NCBI GenBank assembly: GCA_012031415.1
Contig: JAAUTN010000037.1
Location: 1 to 33,182 of the forward strand
DNA from: Leptolyngbyaceae cyanobacterium SM1_4_3
Lineage (GTDB): Bacteria > Cyanobacteriota > Cyanobacteriia > Elainellales > Elainellaceae
Reading direction: 5' to 3'
Length of the DNA stretch: 33,182 bases
Under the pieces are notes generated by a model. It did not search any database. It saw nothing but the letters and a program-made list of their open reading frames with translations, and had not been told where the DNA came from. Shown here in pieces: positions 6,650-14,104 of the stretch (its first letter is position 1; each line of letters begins with the position of its first letter). A program made the translations under genes and the position numbers.

Positions 6650-8524
6650 ATGGATCGCTTTACCGTCGCCGTGATTTCCCAAACCCCAAACCCGCAGCAG
6701 GTGATTTATGCCGCGATGCACCAAGACTACGCGGAGGGGTTTGTCTGTGATGAGCGCGATCGCTGGCCCGACGAAGAAAAAGCCGGAGAAATCATCGTTA
6801 AGCAGCTTCTAGCAGGCAACCGGGGACACTACGGCCCCTTAGAGCATCCGCAAATCGTCCTCAACTGCGGCTGGTTTCCCCACAGCACCATGCAGCAAAT
6901 TCGGACTCATCGCGTTGGAATTAGCTTTGATGTTCAATGTCTGGCAGGAGATACAGAAGTCACCTTTGTTCATGCTTCAGGCGCACTCAGAAGAGTAAAA
7001 ATCTCTGCGCTTCATGACCTATGGGCAAACGGAGAGCAAGCAATTCGAGAGAGACAAATTCGAGGGCGCAAGGGCGAAGCTCCGGGGAGCTACCGGAGAG
7101 ATTGCAAAGCTCGTCTTCAAAAGATGAAGCTAAGAGTTTTGAATGAAGCAACTGGAATATTTGAAATCGGTCATATTCAGTCAGTCTTTGACCAGGGTAT
7201 TCAGCCCGTTTACCGTTTGACCCTGGAAGATGGCAAAACGCTGGATTGCACTGAAAATCACCGTTTGATGACCACTGAAGGTTGGCAGACGATGAAGCAA
7301 GCATTGGCACCTGTCACCACTGCTGAAGGAGAAGTGCTTTCCCACAAACAGGATTGTCATTTGATGACTAATGGAACAATTGTGGGTGAAGGATTATATC
7401 GAGATAAAGATTGGTTGCAGACAAAGTTAGCCGATGGTCTAACTGCAAAAGAAATGGCTAAAGCAGCGGGTTGCTCAGTCGAAGCCATTAAAAAATGGGT
7501 TTACATTCACGGTCTTGAGCTAAACAGATGCAAGCCTGGAACACCAAATCCCTGGAATCGAGGACTCAAGGGAGCTTATCGACTCAACTTGAATGCTGAA
7601 CAACGGCAAGCAAGGAGAGTGCGATCGCACCAGATTACTCGTCGAGGCTCAGAGAGTAATTTTTGGAAAGGAGGGGTTACAGAAGAGCGCGTTGCCATCG
7701 GTGCCTGGACACGAACAGTTGCTCCTCAGATTCATGAGCAGTTTGATTACACCTGCCAGAAATGCGGTAAGCGTGGGGGCAGACTTCATGCCCATCATCT
7801 ACTTCCTGTTTATTCTCACCCTGAGAAAGCGTATGATCTGGCGAATCTTGTATCAGTCTGCAAACCCTGCCATCAGGACATTCACCACCAGAGTTTGGAA
7901 CTTGAATTTGCTCAACAGTTTGTTCCAATTGCATCTCTTCCTCAGAAGCCGAAGCCGAGAGGAAACAAGCTCAAAGCTCATCCTGTGAAGGTTGTTCAAG
8001 TTCGCTACTTGGGGATGCAGAGAACCTATGACCTAGAAGTTGCTGGAGATTGGCACAATTTTGTTGCGAATGGCATTGTGGTTCACAACTCCTTTCGTTA
8101 CACTGGGCAGCGGATTGTAGATGTCATTGAGGGCAAGCGGGAAGTTGAAGATGTGTTCTACTTGCGTCCGGTGGGGGCTTACAGCGATCGCCAGGGCAAG
8201 CGCTACGAATACACCCTGGAGCAGCGGCAGCAAGATTTGGACTGGTGTTTGGCAGCCTGCAAGCGCTACCAGGAGCGCATCAACCAGGGCTTTTCAGAAG
8301 AACACGCACGGGGGCTAATTCCCTTTGATGTGCGGCAGCATTGGGTCTTGTCAGCAAACGTGCGATCGCTCCTTCACCTCTTAGACCTGCGCTGGAAAGC
8401 CGACGCTCAGCTTGAGGCGCAAAAACTGTGTGAATTGATCTGGGTGCCGTTTCGGGAATGGACTCCGGCGATCGCCGACTGGTATGAAACCAATCGCCTT
8501 AAGAAAGCTCGCTTAGCGCCTTGA
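6650..8524 (+). CDS. thyX: Flavin-dependent thymidylate synthase ThyX interrupted by an intein
   Basis: ThyX makes dTMP from dUMP using methylenetetrahydrofolate, FAD and NADPH in the cytosol. The 624-residue precursor is two ThyX exteins (residues 1-96 and 481-624, together 240 aa, normal for ThyX) split by a 384-residue intein. The N-extein ends in the ThyX signature RTHRVGISFDVQ (85-96) and the C-extein restarts with SFRYTGQR. The intein therefore sits inside the RHR-X7/8-S signature, immediately before its conserved Ser, which also serves as the +1 nucleophile for splicing. Without splicing the substrate-binding motif would be cut. The rest is typical (DVFYLRPVGAYSDRQGKR, later VRSLLHLLDLRW). 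No folate or nucleotide genes adjoin it. ATG 6650 matches usual ThyX N-termini; the ribosome-binding site is weak. Confidence 0.95.
   Translation: MDRFTVAVISQTPNPQQVIYAAMHQDYAEGFVCDERDRWPDEEKAGEIIVKQLLAGNRGHYGPLEHPQIVLNCGWFPHSTMQQIRTHRVGISFDVQCLAGDTEVTFVHASGALRRVKISALHDLWANGEQAIRERQIRGRKGEAPGSYRRDCKARLQKMKLRVLNEATGIFEIGHIQSVFDQGIQPVYRLTLEDGKTLDCTENHRLMTTEGWQTMKQALAPVTTAEGEVLSHKQDCHLMTNGTIVGEGLYRDKDWLQTKLADGLTAKEMAKAAGCSVEAIKKWVYIHGLELNRCKPGTPNPWNRGLKGAYRLNLNAEQRQARRVRSHQITRRGSESNFWKGGVTEERVAIGAWTRTVAPQIHEQFDYTCQKCGKRGGRLHAHHLLPVYSHPEKAYDLANLVSVCKPCHQDIHHQSLELEFAQQFVPIASLPQKPKPRGNKLKAHPVKVVQVRYLGMQRTYDLEVAGDWHNFVANGIVVHNSFRYTGQRIVDVIEGKREVEDVFYLRPVGAYSDRQGKRYEYTLEQRQQDLDWCLAACKRYQERINQGFSEEHARGLIPFDVRQHWVLSANVRSLLHLLDLRWKADAQLEAQKLCELIWVPFREWTPAIADWYETNRLKKARLAP
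6938..8089 (+). mobile_element. ThyX intein with HNH homing endonuclease domain
   Basis: The 384-residue intein begins at Cys97 of the precursor (block A CLAGDTEVTF) and ends VVHN at residue 480, followed by Ser+1. Block B is DGKTLDCTENHRLMT (TxxH type). Blocks F/G are TYDLEVAGDWHNFVANGIVV plus HN, so penultimate His and terminal Asn are present and all splicing residues look intact. The middle carries a helix-turn-helix-like stretch (AKEMAKAAGCSVEAIKKWV), NUMOD-like segments (NPWNRGLKG, GSESNFWKGG) and an HNH nuclease with CQKCG, HAHHLLP and CKPCHQDIH. HNH rather than LAGLIDADG endonucleases are the less common intein arrangement. The intein should be able to home into intein-free thyX alleles. 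Confidence 0.93.
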
Positions 8525-8546
8525 TTCAGTTGATTAGCTTAGACTT

Positions 8547-9050
8547 CTAGCCAACTTCAACGCCTTCATGCTGCAATAGCCAGCGTTTACGTTCAAGTCC
8601 ACCTGCATAGCCCGTGAGGTTTGCTTTTGCGCCAATCACACGGTGACAGGGTACCACGATCGCCACCGGATTGAGCGAATTTGCCATGCCAACTGCCCGA
8701 TAAGCCGTGGGTTTACCTAACTTTGCAGCCAGTTCCCCATAAGTGACAGCCGTTCCAGGCGGAATCGTTCGCAACGCGGCCCAAACCTGCTGCTGAAAAG
8801 CCGTTCCACCCGCGCTAACCGGGATTTGATCGAGACTGCTGTAGTCCCCTTCCAAGTAAGCTTGAATTTTGCTGCTCACCCCTACCGGATTTATCCTTTC
8901 CTGTAGGTGAAAGTGTCCGTACCGCACCTGAAGCAGTTGGGTCATGCGGTGTTCATAATCCGCGAAGTCTAATGCACACAAATTTTCTCCATCTGAAACT
9001 AGCAAAATGATTCCTAATGGGGAATTGAGCTTGTCGATAAAGAGTTCCAT
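8547..9050 (-). CDS. ogt: Methylated-DNA--protein-cysteine methyltransferase
   Basis: A suicide DNA repair protein that moves the methyl group of O6-methylguanine (or O4-methylthymine) to its own Cys. The 167 residues show the acceptor motif VVPCHRVIGA with Cys135, the helix-turn-helix segment TAFQQQVWAALRTIPPGTAV (83-102) and YGELAAKLGKPTAYRAVGMA, including the Arg finger. The N-terminal half is short as in Ogt, with no Ada zinc domain. It follows the Ada-AlkA fusion gene on the same strand, separated by a 180-nt spacer filled by a composite hairpin repeat. Together they form an alkylation-repair pair. Confidence 0.93.
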   Translation of the reverse strand: MELFIDKLNSPLGIILLVSDGENLCALDFADYEHRMTQLLQVRYGHFHLQERINPVGVSSKIQAYLEGDYSSLDQIPVSAGGTAFQQQVWAALRTIPPGTAVTYGELAAKLGKPTAYRAVGMANSLNPVAIVVPCHRVIGAKANLTGYAGGLERKRWLLQHEGVEVG

Positions 9051-9118
9051 GCTGTTTTCTCCTGAAGTAAGATGTACCAGACGACCCGTCCTGGAATCAA
9101 TTCCGGGCTAAAAGCTGA

Positions 9119-9212
9119 AGTCCGTTTCAACGGACTCCGATATCCCTGAAAAGACCATTTCAACTCGTTTTAACGAGTTTTAGCTTTGAGCCTGAGATTG
9201 ATCTCAAGGCTC
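9119..9212. repeat. Composite repeat of three consecutive hairpins
   Basis: Three stem-loops stand in a row between ogt and the alkA-type gene: AGTCCGTT/AACGGACT (9119-9136), AACTCGTT/AACGAGTT (9162-9179) and GAGCCTGAGAT/ATCTCAAGGCTC (9188-9212, one bulge). The third recurs at 6505. The unit resembles a dispersed intergenic repeat and could attenuate read-through from alkA-type gene to ogt. Confidence 0.6.
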
Positions 9213-9229
9213 TAGTGCAATGCCTTCTG

Positions 9230-10708
9230 CTACTGGTGCAAGATCTCAGCTAACCCTTCTGACAACCACAAATACATAGCCGCGTAAGCCCGCCAGGGTC
9301 GCCAGGATTGCGCCATTTCTAACAATTGCGCTTTTGTCAGAGGGTTGTCTGGGGATAGCGATCGCCGCAATCCCAAATCTGTTGCAGGGAAAGCATCCGG
9401 TTCCCGTAACGCCCGCATTGCAATGTAATGAGCCGTCCATTCTCCAATTCCGGGCAGCTTACACAGCGTCTGAACTGCACTCTCCAAGCTGGGAAAGTGG
9501 TGCAACTGCCCTTCCGCAACGGCAGTTGCCAGAGATGAAATGGCGTTGGCGCGGGCGCGGGTCAGCCCCAGTGGGGTCAGGTCAGCGATCGCCAACACCT
9601 CCGGGCGAGGAAACAGCAGTTTCAGTGAGTTTTCGGTCGGGGTTCCCAGGTTCAATGGCTCACCGTAGGCTTCTACCAGTCGCCCCGCCAGTGTAGTGGC
9701 CGCCGCAACGCTAATTTGCTGTCCGAGAATTGCCCGTACCGCCAGTTCAAAGCGATCCCACGTACCCGGAACGCGCAGCCCCGGCAAGGCAGCAACCCGA
9801 CCCCGAAGTTGGGGATCGCGTTCTAAATGAGCCGCAATTTCGGTTACATTAGCGTTCAGGTCAAAGAGGCGGCGCAACCGCTCAACGATGGGGGCGATCG
9901 CCCCCACTTTTGGGAATCGGATCTTGGCAAGCAAATGATTCTGCCCTTCAACCGGACGCACTTCAACCATGCCGTGCAGCCCATCTAGACAAATCGTGCG
10001 GCAATAAAAATCAGACGCGACTGCCTCCACTCCAGGAATAGCTCTAGGCAAGAGGAAACGCACCAGTGCCGACCAGTGATAGGGCGGACTAAAGGGTAGC
10101 TTCAGCGTAATTTCGGCGGGTGTAGGTGTGTTTTCTGGATTTTCCACAACATGAATTCGTCGCAGTTCGCGGGGCGATCGCTGGTAAGTTTTTTGCATCA
10201 CTTCGTTAAACCGTCGAATGCTCATAAACCCTGCTGCCATTGCCACATCGGTCATCGATAGGGAAGTTTCGTCAATCAACTGTTTGGCAAATAGGATTCG
10301 GCGGGTCTGCGCCACAGCCAGAGGGGATGCGCCCAAATGCTCCGTGAACAAGCGCCTGAGATGGCGATCGCCCACTCCCACTTGCTCCGCTAAATCCGCC
10401 ACTTTGCCATTATCTAATGCGCCTTCCGCAATCAGATTAAGCGTCCGTGAAACAACAGCCGCTCCCTCAAATTGGGCAAACAGACCGGGAGAAATTTCTG
10501 GACGACAGCGCAAACAAGGGCGAAACCCCTTTTCATGAGCCGCCGCCGCACAGGGCAAAAAGATACAGTTTTCTCGCTTTGGCGTTGGAGCCGGACAAAT
10601 CGGTCGGCAATAGATTTTAGTCGTCAGAACTGCGGTAAAAAACCGCCCATCAAAACGGCGATCGCGGGCTTGTACTGCTCGATAGCAGGTTTCATGATCA
10701 AGTTTCAT
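9230..10708 (-). CDS. alkA: Ada zinc domain - AraC HTH - AlkA 3-methyladenine DNA glycosylase fusion
   Basis: A 492-residue three-part repair/regulatory protein. Residues about 1-75 form the Ada zinc/methyl-acceptor domain with Cys34, Cys38, Cys65 and Cys68 (YCRPIC, FRPCLRCRP). Residues about 85-185 are an AraC-type double HTH (RHLRRLFTEHLGASPL, RRFNEVMQKTYQRSP). Residues about 200-492 are an AlkA glycosylase with N-domain, helix-hairpin-helix LCKLPGIGEWTAHYIAMRAL (415-434) and catalytic-type Asp444 in PATDLGLRR. It would excise N3/N7-alkylated purines while sensing phosphotriester methylation. The open frame extends to 10873, but Met at 10708 is where the Ada domain begins (MKLDHETCYRAV); the upstream 55 codons look non-coding. 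Lacking the Ogt domain of E. coli Ada, it complements the neighbouring ogt. Confidence 0.93.
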   Translation of the reverse strand: MKLDHETCYRAVQARDRRFDGRFFTAVLTTKIYCRPICPAPTPKRENCIFLPCAAAAHEKGFRPCLRCRPEISPGLFAQFEGAAVVSRTLNLIAEGALDNGKVADLAEQVGVGDRHLRRLFTEHLGASPLAVAQTRRILFAKQLIDETSLSMTDVAMAAGFMSIRRFNEVMQKTYQRSPRELRRIHVVENPENTPTPAEITLKLPFSPPYHWSALVRFLLPRAIPGVEAVASDFYCRTICLDGLHGMVEVRPVEGQNHLLAKIRFPKVGAIAPIVERLRRLFDLNANVTEIAAHLERDPQLRGRVAALPGLRVPGTWDRFELAVRAILGQQISVAAATTLAGRLVEAYGEPLNLGTPTENSLKLLFPRPEVLAIADLTPLGLTRARANAISSLATAVAEGQLHHFPSLESAVQTLCKLPGIGEWTAHYIAMRALREPDAFPATDLGLRRSLSPDNPLTKAQLLEMAQSWRPWRAYAAMYLWLSEGLAEILHQ

Positions 10709-10965
10709 GGGCACAGCATAGATCTGCCTCACGGGAAAATCTAGCCGTTTTCGGACATGGATATTGTGGATAGCAAATGATGGTGACTTATCTATGTAGA
10801 TTTGATAAAAATTGCGTACCCAAATCGTAAAAACTTGTACTAAAGGGAACTCGTGCCTCACCTGCCAGGTCAACTTAGCAAAACCGGGAACTGATTGGAG
10901 CGAGGCAGTTGAGCCGATCGTCGGTCATCAGTTCTTGTCCATTCACCGTAATTACCTCAACTTTC

Positions 10966-12651
10966 ATGAATACCAACAAAAAAGATGTAGCCAGCAGGAA
11001 ATTAGCTTTCTTCTGGAAAAAGGGTGCGATCGCTTTAATGGCTTCAACGTTAATCTTGGGCAGCTATTCTCAAGTTTTGGCAGACCCCGCACCGCTGCAA
11101 GTTAGTCAGCGTCAGCAAGAATGGGATAGCGTTCTAAGATTTGCACGGCTGGTGAATGCTCGTCAGGAAGTTACGTCGCTGGTGATGCAGCTAGATGTCC
11201 TAGAAAAGCCTGAAACGAGCTACGCAAATGCTGTTTACCAAATTTTTGCTCGTCAAGACGGGCGCTGGAGACTGATCTATAGCAGCACGGGTGCCCGCCT
11301 CATTACCAACAACCGAGGACGGGTAATGCTAGAGCCAGAGGTGATTTCGCTGAATGACTTGAGAGACGCGCTAGACGATGATGACCTGGATGACTTAGAA
11401 CTGCGGGCAGTAGCTCAACTGCGCTATGACGTGCGCGGTGGACAGCGCAATCGGCAGGTGACCTGGGAACAGGTGCAAAATTATCGGGCGATCGCTCAAA
11501 CCACCACCACCCAAATCGCCAGCAGCCAAACCAGCAGCACCCAGGTAACGAGCAGCCAGACAACTGCTCAAACCACTACTCAAGTCAGCACTCAGTCCAG
11601 CACTCAGTCCAGCACTCAGTCCAGCACCACTCAGCCCTCAGTTCCCGTTACTGTACAGGGTGTAGGACAGCCAAACAACACGTTAAATCCACTGCGAGGA
11701 CACTTTAGCCTAGCAGTGTTGCAATCCCAGCCAACCCTGGATAACGTCATCGTTCGCGTTTCGCTCAAGGCTCAGCGCCCCAATGCATTCCTGCAAGAGC
11801 GATTTGTGGGCGACTTTCGCTATCGGGTCAATCAGCGGGCACGGTTTATTCGCGGACTCAATCCGGGCGATCGCGTTGTTGTTCGCCTGTTCACCCCTCA
11901 AAACGTCCTTATTGGCTACAGCGAGTTTGAGCTACTGGATGACAACGCTGCTGTCAATCTGATTTTGCCTAGCCAGAGCAGTTCCTACGGCGTTGTTCGC
12001 ACCGTTTACGGCGTTGACAGTGATGAAAACGGGGTCATTGACACAAACCGCAATACCTACAGCTATTTCACTCAAGTGAGTGGTTCAAGCTACCGCGATA
12101 GCCGCGTCACTTTCCTCAGCGATACTCGAAACATCAACACGAGCCTGTTTCAAACCCAGAGCATCTCTACTTCTAGCAGTGCTGTCTACAGCAGTTCCTT
12201 TGAAAGCGGTACTTTCTCTCTGATCGGTCGTACCATTCCCTGCTTTATTTCTGGACTGGCTCCCGCCCTGACTGCCGCTCCTGGTGAAGTCGTCGAAATT
12301 ACTAACATCAGCAGTAGCAGCATCTCTACCTATGAGGTCAGCCAACTGATCCTGGTCTATCAAGAAGTCGGCTTTACAGAAGGCACCATCATCAGCATCG
12401 ATGACTACGATGATGACGACGATGACAATGGCGATGACGACAGTGAAAGTGACAGTGGCGACGACGATGATGATGACGACAGTGACGATGATGATGAGTA
12501 CGACGACGACGATGATCGTCGCTCTCGCCGTCGCAATTGCAACCAGGGCATCGGCAACGGAACTGAAGGATGCGATCCTGGCAACTCCCGTCCTCGCGGT
12601 GGCAGCAATGACGAAACCGGACGCACTCCCAATGGAAGTAGACAGCGTTAA
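10966..12651 (+). CDS. Secreted protein with Ser/Thr-rich linker and poly-aspartate tail
   Basis: A 561-residue exported protein. The signal peptide is KKGAIALMASTLILGSYSQVLA (cut before DPAP); ATG 10966 is preferred over an upstream in-frame GTG-type start because it sits right before it. Residues about 35-170 form a folded domain (SLVMQLDVLEKPETSYANAV). A T/Q/S-rich repetitive linker (STQSSTQSSTQSST) follows, then a beta-rich region to about residue 450. Next comes a stretch of about 50 residues that is mostly Asp (DDDDDDNGDDDSESDSGDDD and on), a basic patch RRSRRR and a Gly/Asn-rich end (GNGTEGCDPGNSRPRGGSND). The acid tract could bind Ca2+ or other cations outside the cell. No family recognised with certainty; three Cys are present near the end and middle. 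Confidence 0.8.
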   Translation: MNTNKKDVASRKLAFFWKKGAIALMASTLILGSYSQVLADPAPLQVSQRQQEWDSVLRFARLVNARQEVTSLVMQLDVLEKPETSYANAVYQIFARQDGRWRLIYSSTGARLITNNRGRVMLEPEVISLNDLRDALDDDDLDDLELRAVAQLRYDVRGGQRNRQVTWEQVQNYRAIAQTTTTQIASSQTSSTQVTSSQTTAQTTTQVSTQSSTQSSTQSSTTQPSVPVTVQGVGQPNNTLNPLRGHFSLAVLQSQPTLDNVIVRVSLKAQRPNAFLQERFVGDFRYRVNQRARFIRGLNPGDRVVVRLFTPQNVLIGYSEFELLDDNAAVNLILPSQSSSYGVVRTVYGVDSDENGVIDTNRNTYSYFTQVSGSSYRDSRVTFLSDTRNINTSLFQTQSISTSSSAVYSSSFESGTFSLIGRTIPCFISGLAPALTAAPGEVVEITNISSSSISTYEVSQLILVYQEVGFTEGTIISIDDYDDDDDDNGDDDSESDSGDDDDDDDSDDDDEYDDDDDRRSRRRNCNQGIGNGTEGCDPGNSRPRGGSNDETGRTPNGSRQR

Positions 12652-12753
12652 CAGGACTTACGCAAGTAGAACGTAAAGTCAGGCGATCGCCAATCAGCCA
12701 TAGGCAAGAGGCTTAGAGGATGTTTGAGATGTCTAATCTGTAACCCAAAAGTC

Positions 12754-12827
12754 TGTAGGGGCGTGGCATTCGGGCAAGGATTTTGGGTCTATTCCAGAGT
12801 TTATCTGCCGAATGCTACGCCCTTACA
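12754..12827. repeat. Inverted repeat, dispersed type
   Basis: TGTAGGGGCGTGGCATTCGG at the left end pairs with TGCCGAATGCTACGCCCTTA at the right end, with a loop of about 30 nt. It is part of a repeat-rich, gene-free spacer 12652-12990. Confidence 0.6.
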
Positions 12828-12857
12828 GGGGATATCAGCTACTTTTCAAACAACTTC

Positions 12858-12930
12858 TTACAGCGTCTCTCAAACGGGTAAACCAAAGACAGGGGCGAAC
12901 GGCCGTTCGCCCCTACCGGGATTTGTATTG
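12858..12930. repeat. Dispersed repeat copy 2, containing the GGGCGAACGGCCGTTCGCCC palindrome
   Basis: The block starting TTACAGCGTCTCTCAAACG, the palindrome at 12891-12914 and the following GGGATTTGT align with 23448-23520 over about 70 nt. This shows that the repeat unit is longer than the palindrome itself. Confidence 0.65.
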
Positions 12931-12936
12931 ACGTGG

Positions 12937-12980
12937 TTAATTAGCCTGCGATACCTTTAGAAGTGCCGCAGGCTAATTAA
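12937..12980 (-). terminator. Perfect 14-bp inverted repeat after the AHJR gene
   Basis: TTAATTAGCCTGCG (12937-12950) and CGCAGGCTAATTAA (12967-12980) are perfectly complementary around a 16-nt loop. The hairpin lies 10 nt beyond the stop of the minus-strand gene 12991-13302 and between convergent genes, so it may end transcription on one or both strands. Confidence 0.45.
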
Positions 12981-12990
12981 GTCATGACTT

Positions 12991-13302
12991 TTAGCTAGCT
13001 TTTTTACGAGGATTTGTTACAACAAGCTCAAACTCCCAACCGGGGACTTGCTTGACCAGACTAGTTATGCGGCGCAGGTCTGCGGCACCGTTTAGAGTTA
13101 GGCTCTCACGAGTGCGAATCTCAGCGGCGATCGCCCCGGTTCTGTTAACTGCTATCAGGTCAAATGAGCATTTAGCCAGCGCAGGCGGCAGATCTCCAGA
13201 AGTAGGATGCAGCGTCACGCTATATCCTTTCTGGCGATACTCTCTAGCTAATCTTAGCAAGCGCCGACGTTCTAATAAATTTTCTGGAATTGAATAAGTC
13301 AT
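12991..13302 (-). CDS. REase_AHJR-like nuclease-fold protein, 103 aa
   Basis: A small protein beginning MTYSIPENLLERRRLLRLAR. The helical opening LAREYRQKGYSVTLHPTSGD, followed by ALAKCSFDLIAVNRTGAIAAE and IRTRESL, matches my memory of the REase_AHJR-like fold (a PD-(D/E)xK relative). Candidate acidic residues are Asp48 and Glu61. The Lys expected two residues after the Glu is Arg63 here, so catalysis is doubtful and a DNA-binding or regulatory role is possible. The gene follows rusA on the same strand with 22 nt between, suggesting one transcript. Function inferred only from fold resemblance. Confidence 0.6.
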   Translation of the reverse strand: MTYSIPENLLERRRLLRLAREYRQKGYSVTLHPTSGDLPPALAKCSFDLIAVNRTGAIAAEIRTRESLTLNGAADLRRITSLVKQVPGWEFELVVTNPRKKAS

Positions 13303-13324
13303 ATTGATTCTTTGGCTAAAACCC

Positions 13325-13777
13325 CTACCTTAGCTCCGTAGGGTCGGGAGCAGCTTCGACAAAAATATGGAGGAACTCCTCACCCTTGCAAAAGCCCTCC
13401 GCAAGCACAGCAGACATACCCTTGACGCGAAAGGAACCATTCAAACTGCGACGACGACTCACGAAGTCAGTAATTTGATAGTCATCTACATAGATTAACC
13501 CATTCAAAGCGTCTCGCACAGGTTTAACGATATTATCGCTATCGGGTACGCCACTCTCGTCACCCGGCAGTGCGTCGTAGTAATGGGTAATTGTGACCCG
13601 CAAAGGATCGCCCACTGCCGTACCTGCCTTCCAACACAACTCAGCGGTACGACGGACTTCAGTTTTCCAAGCTTGCAGGCGCTTCCGATCCTTGGTTTGG
13701 TGGGAAATCGGTTTGCCAATGACGATGAACTCGAAAGGAATCACCGGAATGACCTGTAGGGTGGTCTGAGCATTCAC
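13325..13777 (-). CDS. rusA: RusA-family Holliday junction resolvase
   Basis: A 150-residue RusA-type crossover junction endonuclease that cuts four-way DNA junctions symmetrically. The family signature is clear: GKPISHQTKDR at residues 21-31, then PDSDNIVKPVRDALNG (78-93) with Asp79, Asp81 and Asp89, and YVDDYQITDF with Asp98/99. These give the acidic set used for metal binding. RusA is often phage-borne, but no other phage gene is visible here. It is the first gene of a two-gene unit with the AHJR-like protein. No strong ribosome-binding site precedes ATG 13777. Confidence 0.85.
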   Translation of the reverse strand: MNAQTTLQVIPVIPFEFIVIGKPISHQTKDRKRLQAWKTEVRRTAELCWKAGTAVGDPLRVTITHYYDALPGDESGVPDSDNIVKPVRDALNGLIYVDDYQITDFVSRRRSLNGSFRVKGMSAVLAEGFCKGEEFLHIFVEAAPDPTELR

Positions 13778-14104
13778 AAATTGAAGTTTATCTAAGGTTG
13801 ATCGTTGGAGATTAATACCTTCTTATGCTTTTGGCTGCACCCTAATTCGCGATCGCACGTTTAACTTAATTTTTTGACTGCGAACCTTAATCTTTACGCT
13901 GGAGCGCAAGAAAATTCTTTGACTAGGAAATTCCTCTGTTAGCACGATCGCTACGTGCAGCAGCAAAGTTCCCTAAGATAAAGCACCGTAGCGATTTGCA
14001 TCCCTATTTTAGCCAGCAAACTTAAATTGTGTGAACTTGGAGTAGACAGTAACTACATCGGTTTAAGAGTCTGATCCGAAAAACTACGACGCTAGTTTCA
14101 ACAG
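13778..14104. other. Gene-free spacer
   Basis: This holds the presumed promoter region of rusA on the minus strand and the 3' side of the WD40 gene. It contains one HIP1 octamer near 13849 but no ORF, RNA gene or strong hairpin that I can support. Confidence 0.5.

Noticed and set aside
12401-12676. Plus- and minus-strand frames rich in Met/Thr or Ser opposite or beside the poly-Asp coding region
   Set aside because: They are shadows of the GAY-rich codons of the secreted protein.
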